Shown: positions 1 through 5,564 of the stretch, piece by piece
How the letters are laid out: each line of letters opens with the position of its first letter
Position numbering within the stretch: position 1 is the first letter of the stretch
Assembly: GCA_946184595.1 (NCBI GenBank)
Contig: CAMHFM010000058.1
Coordinates: 1 to 5,564, forward strand
Length of the DNA stretch: 5,564 nt
Reading direction: 5' to 3'
DNA from: an uncultured Azospirillum sp.
Lineage (GTDB): Bacteria > Pseudomonadota > Alphaproteobacteria > RF32 > CAG-239
Made by a program: the position numbers and the translations under genes
The notes under the pieces: model-generated
Databases searched by the model: none
What the model saw: the letters and a program-made list of their open reading frames with translations, nothing else
What the model was told of the DNA's origin: nothing

Positions 1-27
1 TTGGATTAACTACAAAAGACTAAACAT

Positions 28-1335
28 ATGAAAAAACTTATAACTCTTACAGCTTTAGGAACAATTTTACTTGCTTCTCAAGCTAATGCTGCCGGTTTCT
101 TATTGCGTGAGCAATCCGTTGCCGGTATGGGTAATGCATTTGCCGGTGCTACTGCCGGAGCTGAAGATGCTTCTTATGCTTTTTATAACCCTGCTGCTAT
201 TATTCGTCAGCCGGGAAATCAGGTTTCTTTTAATGCAACCGCTATTGTCGGACACGTTAAAGGTGATGGGGCTACAGGTTATGCTCCTGCTCAATTCGGT
301 GGACAGATGTTTGACTATGACCGTAAAATGAACCATCCTGTTAATAAAATTATATTGCCTTCGGTTGCTGCTTCTAAAGAGATAGACTCTCGTAACTCTA
401 TCGGTATTTCTTTGAGTGCACCATTTGGCTTGGTTACTGATTATTCTCAGCAATGGGCTGGTGCTAACCATGGTACATTATCTGAATTGTCTATTTATAA
501 CTTAACAGCAATGTACGCTCACCGTGCAACTTGTGATTTAACCCTCGGTGGTGGTATCGTTGCTCAATATGCTGATGCAACTTTGAAAAATGGTGTTATG
601 CATGGAGCTCCTCATGCACCTATCCCCCCTGGTGTGTTTGCAGATTCTTTAACATCAAATGCAACATTAAGTGGTGATGCTACTGATTTAGGTTATATTA
701 TTGGTGCTTTATATGAATATACCGCTGATACAAGATTTGGTATTTCTTATCGTAGTAAAGTTAATCATAAACTTAAAGGCCATATTTCTTTTGCTTCCTC
801 AACTCCTGCAATGCAGATGCAAATGCTTTATAACCAAATTATTACAGCTAAGTTAACGACTCCGGCATTATTAACATTCGGTGCTTATCATGATATTAAT
901 GACAAGTGGTCTGAAGCTCAGAAAACTTATTGGTCTTCTTTTGATGATTTAACAATCAAAGGTGCCATCAAAGGTGGAAATATCAGTGTTACTGATGAAA
1001 ATTGGAAAGATGCTTGGTTCTATTCTGTTGGTGCTAGCTACCAAGTCAATGAGCAATGGAAATTGCGTTTCGGTTTAGCTTTTGACCAAACTCCGGTTAA
1101 TAACTACACTCGTACACCGCGTATTCCAGACTCTGATAGATACTGGTTTTCTACCGGTGCAGAATACAAATATAATGATAAGTTGACATTCAATGCCGGC
1201 TATACATTTATTCATGCCGAACATGCCGAAGTTGACCTGAAAGGTACAGGCAATGATGCAAGTCGTGGTGCTTTGTCCGCAAAATATAAGGGCAATATCC
1301 ACTTGTTCGGTTTAGGAGCTGTTTACAACTTCTAA
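28..1335 (+). CDS. FadL/OmpP1-family outer membrane transporter
   Basis: This is a complete 435-residue outer membrane beta-barrel of the FadL/OmpP1/TodX family, which carries long-chain fatty acids or other hydrophobic compounds across the outer membrane. Residues 1-21 form a Sec signal peptide: Lys2-Lys3, a hydrophobic core, then Ala19-Asn20-Ala21 before the cut. The mature protein would begin Ala-Gly-Phe, as in E. coli FadL. The N-terminal region has the family's typical Gly/Ala-rich hatch segment (residues 29-46) followed by a YNPAAI motif at 53-58. The rest alternates polar and aromatic residues as in beta-strands, and the chain ends in Tyr-Asn-Phe, the C-terminal aromatic used for barrel assembly. 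The length is usual for the family. No clear Shine-Dalgarno sequence precedes the ATG in the 27 bases visible, but the signal peptide fixes the start. The promoter lies outside the window. Family assignment is firm; the substrate is unknown, so I give no gene symbol. Confidence 0.93.
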   Translation: MKKLITLTALGTILLASQANAAGFLLREQSVAGMGNAFAGATAGAEDASYAFYNPAAIIRQPGNQVSFNATAIVGHVKGDGATGYAPAQFGGQMFDYDRKMNHPVNKIILPSVAASKEIDSRNSIGISLSAPFGLVTDYSQQWAGANHGTLSELSIYNLTAMYAHRATCDLTLGGGIVAQYADATLKNGVMHGAPHAPIPPGVFADSLTSNATLSGDATDLGYIIGALYEYTADTRFGISYRSKVNHKLKGHISFASSTPAMQMQMLYNQIITAKLTTPALLTFGAYHDINDKWSEAQKTYWSSFDDLTIKGAIKGGNISVTDENWKDAWFYSVGASYQVNEQWKLRFGLAFDQTPVNNYTRTPRIPDSDRYWFSTGAEYKYNDKLTFNAGYTFIHAEHAEVDLKGTGNDASRGALSAKYKGNIHLFGLGAVYNF

Positions 1336-1372
1336 GATTATTTATCTTCTAAATATTATTTTCATCTTTAAG

Positions 1373-1404
1373 AAAATCCTCTCCCTTAAAAGAGAGGATT
1401 TTTT
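1373..1404 (+). terminator. Rho-independent terminator after the FadL-type gene
   Basis: An 11-bp perfect stem (AAAATCCTCTC at 1373-1383 with GAGAGGATTTT at 1392-1402) encloses an 8-base loop and runs into six T residues at 1399-1404. It lies 37 bases after the stop codon. It separates the outer membrane protein gene from the next gene, which has its own promoter immediately downstream. Confidence 0.9.
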
Positions 1405-1405
1405 C

Positions 1406-1434
1406 TTTACAATATTTTATTTTTTGTCTATACT
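1406..1434 (+). promoter_or_regulatory. Predicted sigma70-type promoter of the 427-aa gene
   Basis: A -35 box TTTACA (1406-1411, five of six matches to TTGACA) is followed by exactly 17 bases and a -10 box TATACT (1429-1434, five of six matches to TATAAT). Transcription would begin near 1441, giving a leader of about 30 bases. The promoter begins directly after the T-tract of the preceding terminator, which suggests the downstream gene is an independent transcription unit. This rests on consensus match only. Confidence 0.6.
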
Positions 1435-1450
1435 GATTAAGTTAGACAAA
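1423..1450. promoter_or_regulatory. Inverted repeat over the -10 box, operator candidate
   Basis: Two perfect 8-base arms, TTTGTCTA (1423-1430) and TAGACAAA (1443-1450), are separated by 12 bases. The left arm overlaps the first two bases of the predicted -10 box and the right arm covers the predicted transcription start. Such a position suits a repressor dimer, with half-site centres 20 bases apart, about two helical turns. No T-run follows, so a terminator is unlikely. The protein that binds it is unknown and none of the genes in the window looks like a DNA-binding regulator. Confidence 0.45.
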
Positions 1451-1470
1451 TTATTAATCAATATATTATT

Positions 1471-2754
1471 ATGAAAGAAAAAAAACAAAAAACAACACGA
1501 ACGCTGAATGCCGTAGAACGAAAAATCAGCCATGCCTTGCCCAAAAAAGTTCGTCGAGATTTTTATTTGGCTTGGAAAGACGGCAAAGAAAAAGAGTTTT
1601 ATGCTCTGCTTCTGTCTGATGCTCAATTGAACACATCTTCTGAAGATTGTGCTCAGCTCTTCTGGGAAAAGTTGCAATACGAGATTGATATCTACGCTGA
1701 GATATTAGAGTACTTGAGTGTTTGCGAGAGCAAAAAACTTCCTGAGCTTGATGATCTCAAAAAAGCTTTGCAAGCGTCTTTGGTTTCAGATGATGACGCC
1801 ATTGATCGTCAAGTTAATCTGGTTGTTCCTCTTTTCTATGAGAGAAAACCGTCTGAATATGAGACAGAATTCAAGAAAATAAGCTACTTGTTTCTTGACA
1901 AACTTGCCACTAAAAACAAGTTGTTTACCGGAAATATGTTAGGTTATATTTTCTTTGGAGACTATTTCTCTGTTGCCAGCGGTGTATTGCTCGCGAAGCA
2001 TGCCAAACTTTTAGCTCCGGTCAGTTGTGTCTGCCGAATGAAACTGCATACAATGCTAATGACGGTTGCGCAACAAGAAGGATTTATTGCAGAAAGTGCG
2101 GAAGACATTGCCTTATCTTTGTTTGAAAAGGCTCTTGAGCGCCCCCTCAGCAAAGAAGAGATTTCCTTGTTAATTATCTATTCGCTTATGCAGATTTATG
2201 AATGGCAGATGATAGACAGCCACAAAAGGCGTCCTTCTCTGTTGACCACAACAAAGCACGTTGTCAAGGCTGTTGAGTACTGCGAAGCGCATGGTTATGA
2301 AGATCTGAGCAAGTGGGATCATGCCCTGACCGTCACAGAAGACCGTATCCTTTGGGAGAGACAGGTTGCATTGATTACGCGCTACCTGCTCCGGATTAAT
2401 CTCAAGGAATATAGTGACTTAAAAACGATTACTTACCGTTTTATTTTAAGGAGTTTCCAAAGCGGTTATCTGTCGAGTGAAATCATTGATTTCATTTTCG
2501 ACGGCAGATTATTCAGTAACGCCAGCACCGTCATGTTGGCTTTGTCAAGCAATGCCCTGCGTGAGCATAACCTCTTCGCCTACATTCAGGAAAAACTCAT
2601 TGCGATGATGAAATTTCTGATAAAACAGGAAAGGCTTGACGTAACGCCCAAGACGGTTGCCGACTATCTGCTGTTGATATCGCTCAATCGAGGTATCAGC
2701 AAAGAAGAGTTGGCTATTCTGAATACTTATGTTCTTCTTCAAGCGTTCACCTAA
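1471..2754 (+). CDS. Uncharacterised helix-rich cytoplasmic protein (427 aa)
   Basis: I do not recognise this protein. It has no signal peptide and no convincing membrane helix, and it is rich in Lys, Glu and Leu. Residues 1-30 are strongly basic (Lys/Arg-rich, ending in a KKVRRD cluster), which could be a nucleic-acid or membrane-surface contact or simply a flexible tail. The rest is predicted from its leucine/charge pattern to be mostly alpha-helical, like a helical-repeat (TPR/HEAT-like) fold. Cysteines at 60, 85, 186, 188 and 271 form no obvious metal site; CVC at 186-188 is the closest pair. A 23-residue segment at 222-244 resembles the C-terminal segment 405-427, sharing an SKEE motif and L-x-x-Y-x-L-x-Q spacing. 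The ATG at 1471 is the likely start: it follows the predicted promoter by about 37 bases, and the next in-frame Met is residue 156. There is no Shine-Dalgarno sequence in its A/T-rich leader. Its long open frame, own promoter and own terminator support a real gene. Confidence 0.85.
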   Translation: MKEKKQKTTRTLNAVERKISHALPKKVRRDFYLAWKDGKEKEFYALLLSDAQLNTSSEDCAQLFWEKLQYEIDIYAEILEYLSVCESKKLPELDDLKKALQASLVSDDDAIDRQVNLVVPLFYERKPSEYETEFKKISYLFLDKLATKNKLFTGNMLGYIFFGDYFSVASGVLLAKHAKLLAPVSCVCRMKLHTMLMTVAQQEGFIAESAEDIALSLFEKALERPLSKEEISLLIIYSLMQIYEWQMIDSHKRRPSLLTTTKHVVKAVEYCEAHGYEDLSKWDHALTVTEDRILWERQVALITRYLLRINLKEYSDLKTITYRFILRSFQSGYLSSEIIDFIFDGRLFSNASTVMLALSSNALREHNLFAYIQEKLIAMMKFLIKQERLDVTPKTVADYLLLISLNRGISKEELAILNTYVLLQAFT

Positions 2755-2756
2755 TC

Positions 2757-2793
2757 AAAATCCCGTTAGTCTTTTGACTGACGGGATTTTTTT
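2757..2793 (+). terminator. Rho-independent terminator after the 427-aa gene
   Basis: A 15-bp stem with one G-T wobble (arms 2757-2771 and 2776-2790) closes on a TTTT loop and runs into seven T residues at 2787-2793. It starts two bases after the stop codon. It insulates the downstream decarboxylase operon, so that operon needs a promoter in the 70 bases that follow. Confidence 0.93.
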
Positions 2794-2818
2794 ATGCCTG
2801 CATTGAAAAGCCCCTAAT

Positions 2819-2851
2819 CATAATTACTTTATTGGCGCACAATAATTTATG
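2819..2851. promoter_or_regulatory. Nested dyad in the aaxB leader, possible regulatory site
   Basis: Arms TTATTG (2829-2834) and CAATAA (2840-2845) flank a five-base GCGCA centre. Outside them lies a second, asymmetrically spaced pair, CATAA (2819-2823) and TTATG (2847-2851). The dyad sits directly before the ribosome binding site of the decarboxylase gene and in the only stretch that can hold the operon's promoter. It could be an operator or a leader hairpin. I could not find a -35/-10 pair with good spacing here: TTGAAA at 2803-2808 has only the weak TACTTT at 2825-2830 in register. Confidence 0.3.
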
Positions 2852-2853
2852 AT

Positions 2854-2859
2854 AAGGAG
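2854..2859 (+). promoter_or_regulatory. Ribosome binding site deciding the aaxB start
   Basis: AAGGAG, an almost complete Shine-Dalgarno sequence, ends seven bases before the ATG at 2867. It lies inside the short extension that would be read if translation began at the earlier in-frame ATG at 2849, which has no such site. This selects 2867 as the start. Confidence 0.85.
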
Positions 2860-2866
2860 AAAAAAG

Positions 2867-3463
2867 ATGACAACAGGCGTACGTTATCCGACTATGGCAT
2901 TTATCACCGGCGGCGCCGGACAAGCAAATGACGGTATTCCACCGCAACCGTTTGAAACATTCTGCTATGACTCTGCGCTTATGCAAGCAAAAATCGAAAA
3001 CTTTAACGTTGTTCCGTACACTTCTGTTTTACCTAAAGAAATTCACGGCAATATTGTCCCGTTAACCGATGATATTGTCAAACAATTCAAGCATGGTGCC
3101 GTTTTAGAGGTTATTATGGCCGGACACGGAGCCAAACGAGATGAACACAAAGCGATTGCTACCGGTGTCGGTGTTTGTTGGGGTAAAGATAAACATGGCG
3201 ATCTCATCGGTGGTTGGGCAGCCGAATATGTGGAATTTTTTGACACCCATATTGATGATGAAATTGCCGAAGGGCACGCACGGATGTGGCTCAACAAATC
3301 ACTTAATCATGAGTTGGAATTACGCGGTGTTGAAAAGCATTCTGATTTTCAGATGTGGCATAACTTTGTCAATATCGAGCAAGAATTCGGTTACAGTTTA
3401 ACGGCTCTCGGATTTTTGAATTTTGAGTATGCCGAACCGGTTAAATTTACACCGACAAAGTAA
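2867..3463 (+). CDS. aaxB: Pyruvoyl-dependent arginine decarboxylase, AaxB-like
   Basis: This 198-residue enzyme decarboxylates L-arginine to agmatine and CO2 in the cytoplasm, using a covalently bound pyruvoyl group instead of PLP. The proenzyme cuts itself to form beta and alpha chains. Here the expected site is Thr52-Ser53 in the PYTSVLP segment (50-56), so Ser53 would become the pyruvoyl group; chlamydial AaxB cuts at the same Thr-Ser positions, and the Methanocaldococcus enzyme at Ser52-Ser53. Glu120, in the GGWAAEY segment, aligns with the catalytic Glu109 of the Methanocaldococcus enzyme. Other segments that match chlamydial AaxB from memory are PPQPFETFCYDSAL (25-38), HGAVLEVIMAG (76-86) and the C-terminal LTALGFLNFE (178-187). 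Length is as in AaxB. The start at 2867, not 2849, follows from the ribosome binding site and gives AaxB-like numbering. The next gene, 15 bases downstream, encodes a matching antiporter. Nothing is truncated and the enzyme looks active. Family is very secure; the symbol is by resemblance and context. Confidence 0.94.
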   Translation: MTTGVRYPTMAFITGGAGQANDGIPPQPFETFCYDSALMQAKIENFNVVPYTSVLPKEIHGNIVPLTDDIVKQFKHGAVLEVIMAGHGAKRDEHKAIATGVGVCWGKDKHGDLIGGWAAEYVEFFDTHIDDEIAEGHARMWLNKSLNHELELRGVEKHSDFQMWHNFVNIEQEFGYSLTALGFLNFEYAEPVKFTPTK

Positions 3464-3470
3464 AGAAGGA
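3464..3470 (+). promoter_or_regulatory. Ribosome binding site of the antiporter gene
   Basis: AGAAGGA begins directly after the decarboxylase stop codon and ends eight bases before the ATG at 3479. The 15-base intergenic gap holds only this site, so the two genes must be co-transcribed. Confidence 0.8.
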
Positions 3471-3478
3471 ATTTCCTC

Positions 3479-4972
3479 ATGGCTTTACAACACAAAATTA
3501 ATATCAGAGAAAACACTTCTCCGAAAACGGAAAAGCATATTTCCGGCGGACTTGGTGTTGGGGCACTGGCGGCAATTGTCGTCAGCTCCATGATTGGTGG
3601 TGGTATTTACAGTCTACCGCAAAACATGGCTCAAGGAGCTTCTGCCGGCGCTGTTCTGCTGGCTTGGTTAATTACCGGCGTCGGTATCTTTTTTATTGCT
3701 AATACCTTTAGTATCCTCTCTCAAATCAAACCCAATATGACAACCGGAATTTATATGTACAGCCGTGCCGGTTTTGGTTCTTATGCAGGATTCACCATAG
3801 GTTGGTCATATTGGATTTGCCAAATCTGCGGCAATGTCGGTTATGCTATTATTACTATGGATGCCTTAAACTACTTCTTTCCCCCTTATTTTTCCGGAGG
3901 CAATACTTTGCCGGCAATCATCGGCGGCTCATTGATTATTTGGGGATTTAACTGGTTGGTCTTAAAAGGTATTAAACAAGCAACTATTATTAATACTATC
4001 GGAACAATTATCAAAATTGTTCCTTTGGCTCTCTTTATTTTGATTATGTTGTTTGTCTTCAAATTCGGTTTATTCGATAGTGATTTTTGGGGTGAAGCAA
4101 TTGCTTCCAAAGCTAAGCTTGGAGGATTATCAACACAAATCAAAAGTACAATGCTGGTGACATTATGGGCGTTTATCGGCATTGAAGGCGCTGTGGTGAT
4201 GTCTAAAAGAGCGGAAACGCCTTCTGCTGTCAGTAAAGCTACTCTGCTCGGCTTTATCTGCTGTTTAGGTATTTATATTTTATTATCTCTTTTACCTTAC
4301 GGCTATATGTCACAAGCAGAATTAGCGATTGTCCCTAATCCTTCTACCGCCGGTATTTTAGAAAAAGTTATGGGTAAAAGCGGGGCTTGGATTATGAATA
4401 TCGGTTTATTGGTTTCTGTTTTATCCAGTTGGTTAGCCTGGACAATGGTTACGGCGGAAATTCCTCAAGCGGCGGCTACTGATGGGACATTTCCTAAATG
4501 TTTCGCTAAAGAAAACAAAGTTGGTACACCTTCTGTTTCCTTATGGGTAACATCAATCGCCATGCAAATCTTTTTATTACTTGCTTATTTTTCAAATAAT
4601 GCATGGAATACGATGTTAAGTATTACCGGTGTTATGGTTCTGCCGGCCTATTTTATGTCTTGCGCTTATTTATGGAAATTATGTGAAGACGGCGAATATT
4701 CTTCTACAACTATTTCCCGCTCAACAGCTTTATTTACTTCTATATTCGGCGCTTTTTACGCCTTATGGCTGATTTATGCCGCCGGATTAAAATATCTATT
4801 GTTAGCGGTGATTATTTTAGCACTTGGTATTCCCGTCTATATCCGTGCACGTCATGAACAATACAATGAAGGTAAGGTTTTTTCTAAATGTGAGCGATGT
4901 GCGGTTACCCTCTTTATTATTATTTCGCTATGCGCTTTATACGCCTTTTTCAGAGGAATAATTACTGTGTAA
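3479..4972 (+). CDS. aaxC: APC-family arginine/agmatine antiporter, AaxC-like
   Basis: This 497-residue inner membrane protein belongs to the basic amino acid/polyamine antiporter group of the APC superfamily (AdiC, ArcD, AaxC). With the decarboxylase just upstream it most likely exchanges external arginine for internal agmatine. TM1 (about 26-46) contains the broken-helix motif SSMIGGGIYSLP (36-47), which binds the substrate's amino acid end. TM6 carries WAFIGIEG (230-237): Trp230, Ile233 and Glu236 align with AdiC Trp202, Ile205 (substrate contacts) and Glu208 (proposed pH sensor). Asn119 in TM3 aligns with AdiC Asn101. Further hydrophobic segments lie near 57-76, 102-130, 145-163, 168-195, 253-274, 303-326, 352-371, 379-398, 415-435 and 437-455. 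An additional one at about 474-493 makes 13, one more than AdiC and more like ArcD-type members. The soluble N-terminus (1-22) is polar. An arginine/ornithine exchanger (ArcD) is the main alternative, but no deiminase-pathway genes are present here. The operon terminator follows three bases after the stop. Confidence 0.88.
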   Translation: MALQHKINIRENTSPKTEKHISGGLGVGALAAIVVSSMIGGGIYSLPQNMAQGASAGAVLLAWLITGVGIFFIANTFSILSQIKPNMTTGIYMYSRAGFGSYAGFTIGWSYWICQICGNVGYAIITMDALNYFFPPYFSGGNTLPAIIGGSLIIWGFNWLVLKGIKQATIINTIGTIIKIVPLALFILIMLFVFKFGLFDSDFWGEAIASKAKLGGLSTQIKSTMLVTLWAFIGIEGAVVMSKRAETPSAVSKATLLGFICCLGIYILLSLLPYGYMSQAELAIVPNPSTAGILEKVMGKSGAWIMNIGLLVSVLSSWLAWTMVTAEIPQAAATDGTFPKCFAKENKVGTPSVSLWVTSIAMQIFLLLAYFSNNAWNTMLSITGVMVLPAYFMSCAYLWKLCEDGEYSSTTISRSTALFTSIFGAFYALWLIYAAGLKYLLLAVIILALGIPVYIRARHEQYNEGKVFSKCERCAVTLFIIISLCALYAFFRGIITV

Positions 4973-4975
4973 CCT

Positions 4976-5008
4976 AAAATGCGGAGAACTTATTTCTCCG
5001 CATTTTTT
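4976..5008. terminator. Bidirectional terminator between aaxC and rnhB
   Basis: A perfect 13-bp stem (AAAATGCGGAGAA at 4976-4988 with its complement at 4994-5006) has a five-base loop. On the + strand it ends in six T residues (5003-5008), giving a strong terminator for the decarboxylase/antiporter operon. On the - strand the hairpin starts right after the rnhB stop codon and ends in four T residues, so it can serve that gene too, more weakly. The + strand T-tract overlaps the rnhB stop codon (5007-5009). Confidence 0.9.
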
Positions 5009-5564
5009 AACTCACCTGATTCAAAAATTCTTTAATCGGTTTATAGCTTTTACGATGTTCCGGAATAATGCCGTATTTTTTAATTCCTTCAATATGATCT
5101 TTGGTACCATACCCGGCATTACGTTCAAATCCATATTGAGGATACTTCTCCGCCAATTTTTCCAATTCTTTATCTCGCCATACTTTGGCTATAATTGATG
5201 CGGCAGAAATACTATATGATTTTGCATCTCCTTTAATGACAGCCCGTGACGGAATAGGAAATTGTTTATCTAATCGATTACCATCAATTAATGCAATATC
5301 GGCTTTTATACCTAAATTCTCCGTAGCTCGACGCATTGCCATAAATGTTGCTTGCAAAATATTATATTTATCAATTTCCCGAGGTGAGGCTTCCCCTACA
5401 CCTATTTTAACCTGTCCTTTTGTTTCCGCCTTACGTAATAATGTATATAGATATTCTCTTTTAGTTTTGCTTAATTTTTTAGAATCATTCAAATTGTTCA
5501 ACAATTCCGGAGATAAATTTTTATCCATAATAACGACAGCCCCGGCCACAACATTTCCGACCCA
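5007..5564 (-). CDS. rnhB: Ribonuclease HII, N-terminus cut by window edge
   Basis: RNase HII cuts the RNA strand of RNA/DNA hybrids and nicks at single ribonucleotides left in DNA, starting ribonucleotide excision repair in the cytoplasm. The visible 185 residues align throughout with E. coli RnhB: the LNDSKKLS segment (genomic about 5492-5469), EIDKYNILQATFMAMRRA (about 5375-5322), LIDGN with a catalytic Asp (5285-5283), KGD...ISAASIIAKVWRD with the second Asp (5174-5172), then YGFERNAGYGT and PEHRKSYKPIKE near the C-terminus. The usual YGF-x-x-H-K-GYGT reads with Asn-Ala in place of His-Lys here. The reading frame stays open to the window edge, and the first residues (WVGNVVAGAVV) match the region just after the family's DE-x-GRG motif. 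The gene therefore starts outside the window, and the GTG at 5549-5547 is an internal Val. The first two catalytic acids (Asp-Glu) are in the missing part. Confidence 0.95.
   Translation of the reverse strand, partial: WVGNVVAGAVVIMDKNLSPELLNNLNDSKKLSKTKREYLYTLLRKAETKGQVKIGVGEASPREIDKYNILQATFMAMRRATENLGIKADIALIDGNRLDKQFPIPSRAVIKGDAKSYSISAASIIAKVWRDKELEKLAEKYPQYGFERNAGYGTKDHIEGIKKYGIIPEHRKSYKPIKEFLNQVS

Noticed and set aside
100..471. Minus-strand open frame of 123 codons within the FadL-type gene
   Set aside because: It lies antisense to a gene with clear family features, has no recognisable protein content, and is best explained as a shadow frame.
1334..1348. Small hairpin AAGAT/ATCTT after the FadL-type stop codon
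   Set aside because: It has only a five-base A/T-rich stem and no T-run; the real terminator is 25 bases downstream.
2025..2034. CVC pair (residues 186-188) in the unknown protein as a metal-binding or redox site
   Set aside because: There is no second Cys/His pair at suitable spacing, so a zinc or thioredoxin-like site is not supported.
2803..2830. TTGAAA with TACTTT as a promoter for the decarboxylase operon
   Set aside because: The -10 box matches only three of six consensus bases, which is too weak to call as a separate feature.
2849..2866. Earlier in-frame ATG for the decarboxylase, adding MIRRKK
   Set aside because: The Shine-Dalgarno sequence AAGGAG lies inside this extension, the ATG at 2849 has none of its own, and the added residues break the match with AaxB numbering.
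3467..3477. Short palindrome AGGAA-T-TTCCT over the antiporter ribosome binding site
   Set aside because: Its arms are too short and its loop too small to form a stable hairpin that would control translation; it is probably chance.
3886..4182. Minus-strand open frame of 98 codons within the antiporter gene
   Set aside because: It is antisense to conserved membrane helices of the transporter; its composition simply mirrors the coding strand.
5547..5549. GTG as the start of the RNase HII gene
   Set aside because: The frame stays open to the window edge and the upstream residues WVGNV fit the conserved region after DE-x-GRG; the catalytic Asp-Glu would be lost with this start.

Overview
The window is 5.6 kb of a low-GC, Gram-negative genome with densely packed, ordinary chromosomal genes. 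An outer membrane beta-barrel of the FadL/OmpP1 family with a Sec signal peptide shows there is an outer membrane. The sequence alone does not fix the taxon; a proteobacterium living with a host or in a gut is my best guess. I see no tRNA, rRNA, CRISPR array, insertion sequence, integrase or attachment site.

Layout, left to right: (1) 28-1335 (+), a complete FadL-type outer membrane transporter, closed by a strong hairpin terminator at 1373-1404. (2) 1471-2754 (+), a 427-residue soluble, helix-rich protein that I do not recognise. It has its own well-formed sigma70-type promoter (1406-1434) with an inverted repeat laid over the -10 box, and its own terminator (2757-2793). (3) 2867-3463 and 3479-4972 (+), a tight two-gene operon: a pyruvoyl-dependent arginine decarboxylase that looks like chlamydial AaxB, then an APC-family basic amino acid antiporter in the place of AaxC. 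The operon ends in a perfect 13-bp hairpin (4976-5008). (4) 5007-5564 (-), ribonuclease HII (rnhB), convergent with the operon and cut at its N-terminus by the window edge.

The clear functional story is the aaxBC-like pair. The decarboxylase would convert cytoplasmic arginine to agmatine and CO2, using up a proton, and the antiporter would bring arginine in and send agmatine out. Together they give acid resistance and/or deplete arginine in the surroundings. The processing site (Thr52-Ser53), the catalytic-acid equivalent (Glu120) and the AdiC-like substrate and pH residues of the antiporter (Trp230, Ile233, Glu236) are all present, so the system looks functional. Chlamydiae pair aaxBC with an outer membrane porin, AaxA. 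The FadL-type protein here is from a different family and is separated by two terminators, so a functional link is only a guess.

The most open question is the 427-residue protein and its promoter/operator-like region. It is a single-gene unit, probably regulated, with no family I can name and a possible internal duplication near its C-terminus.
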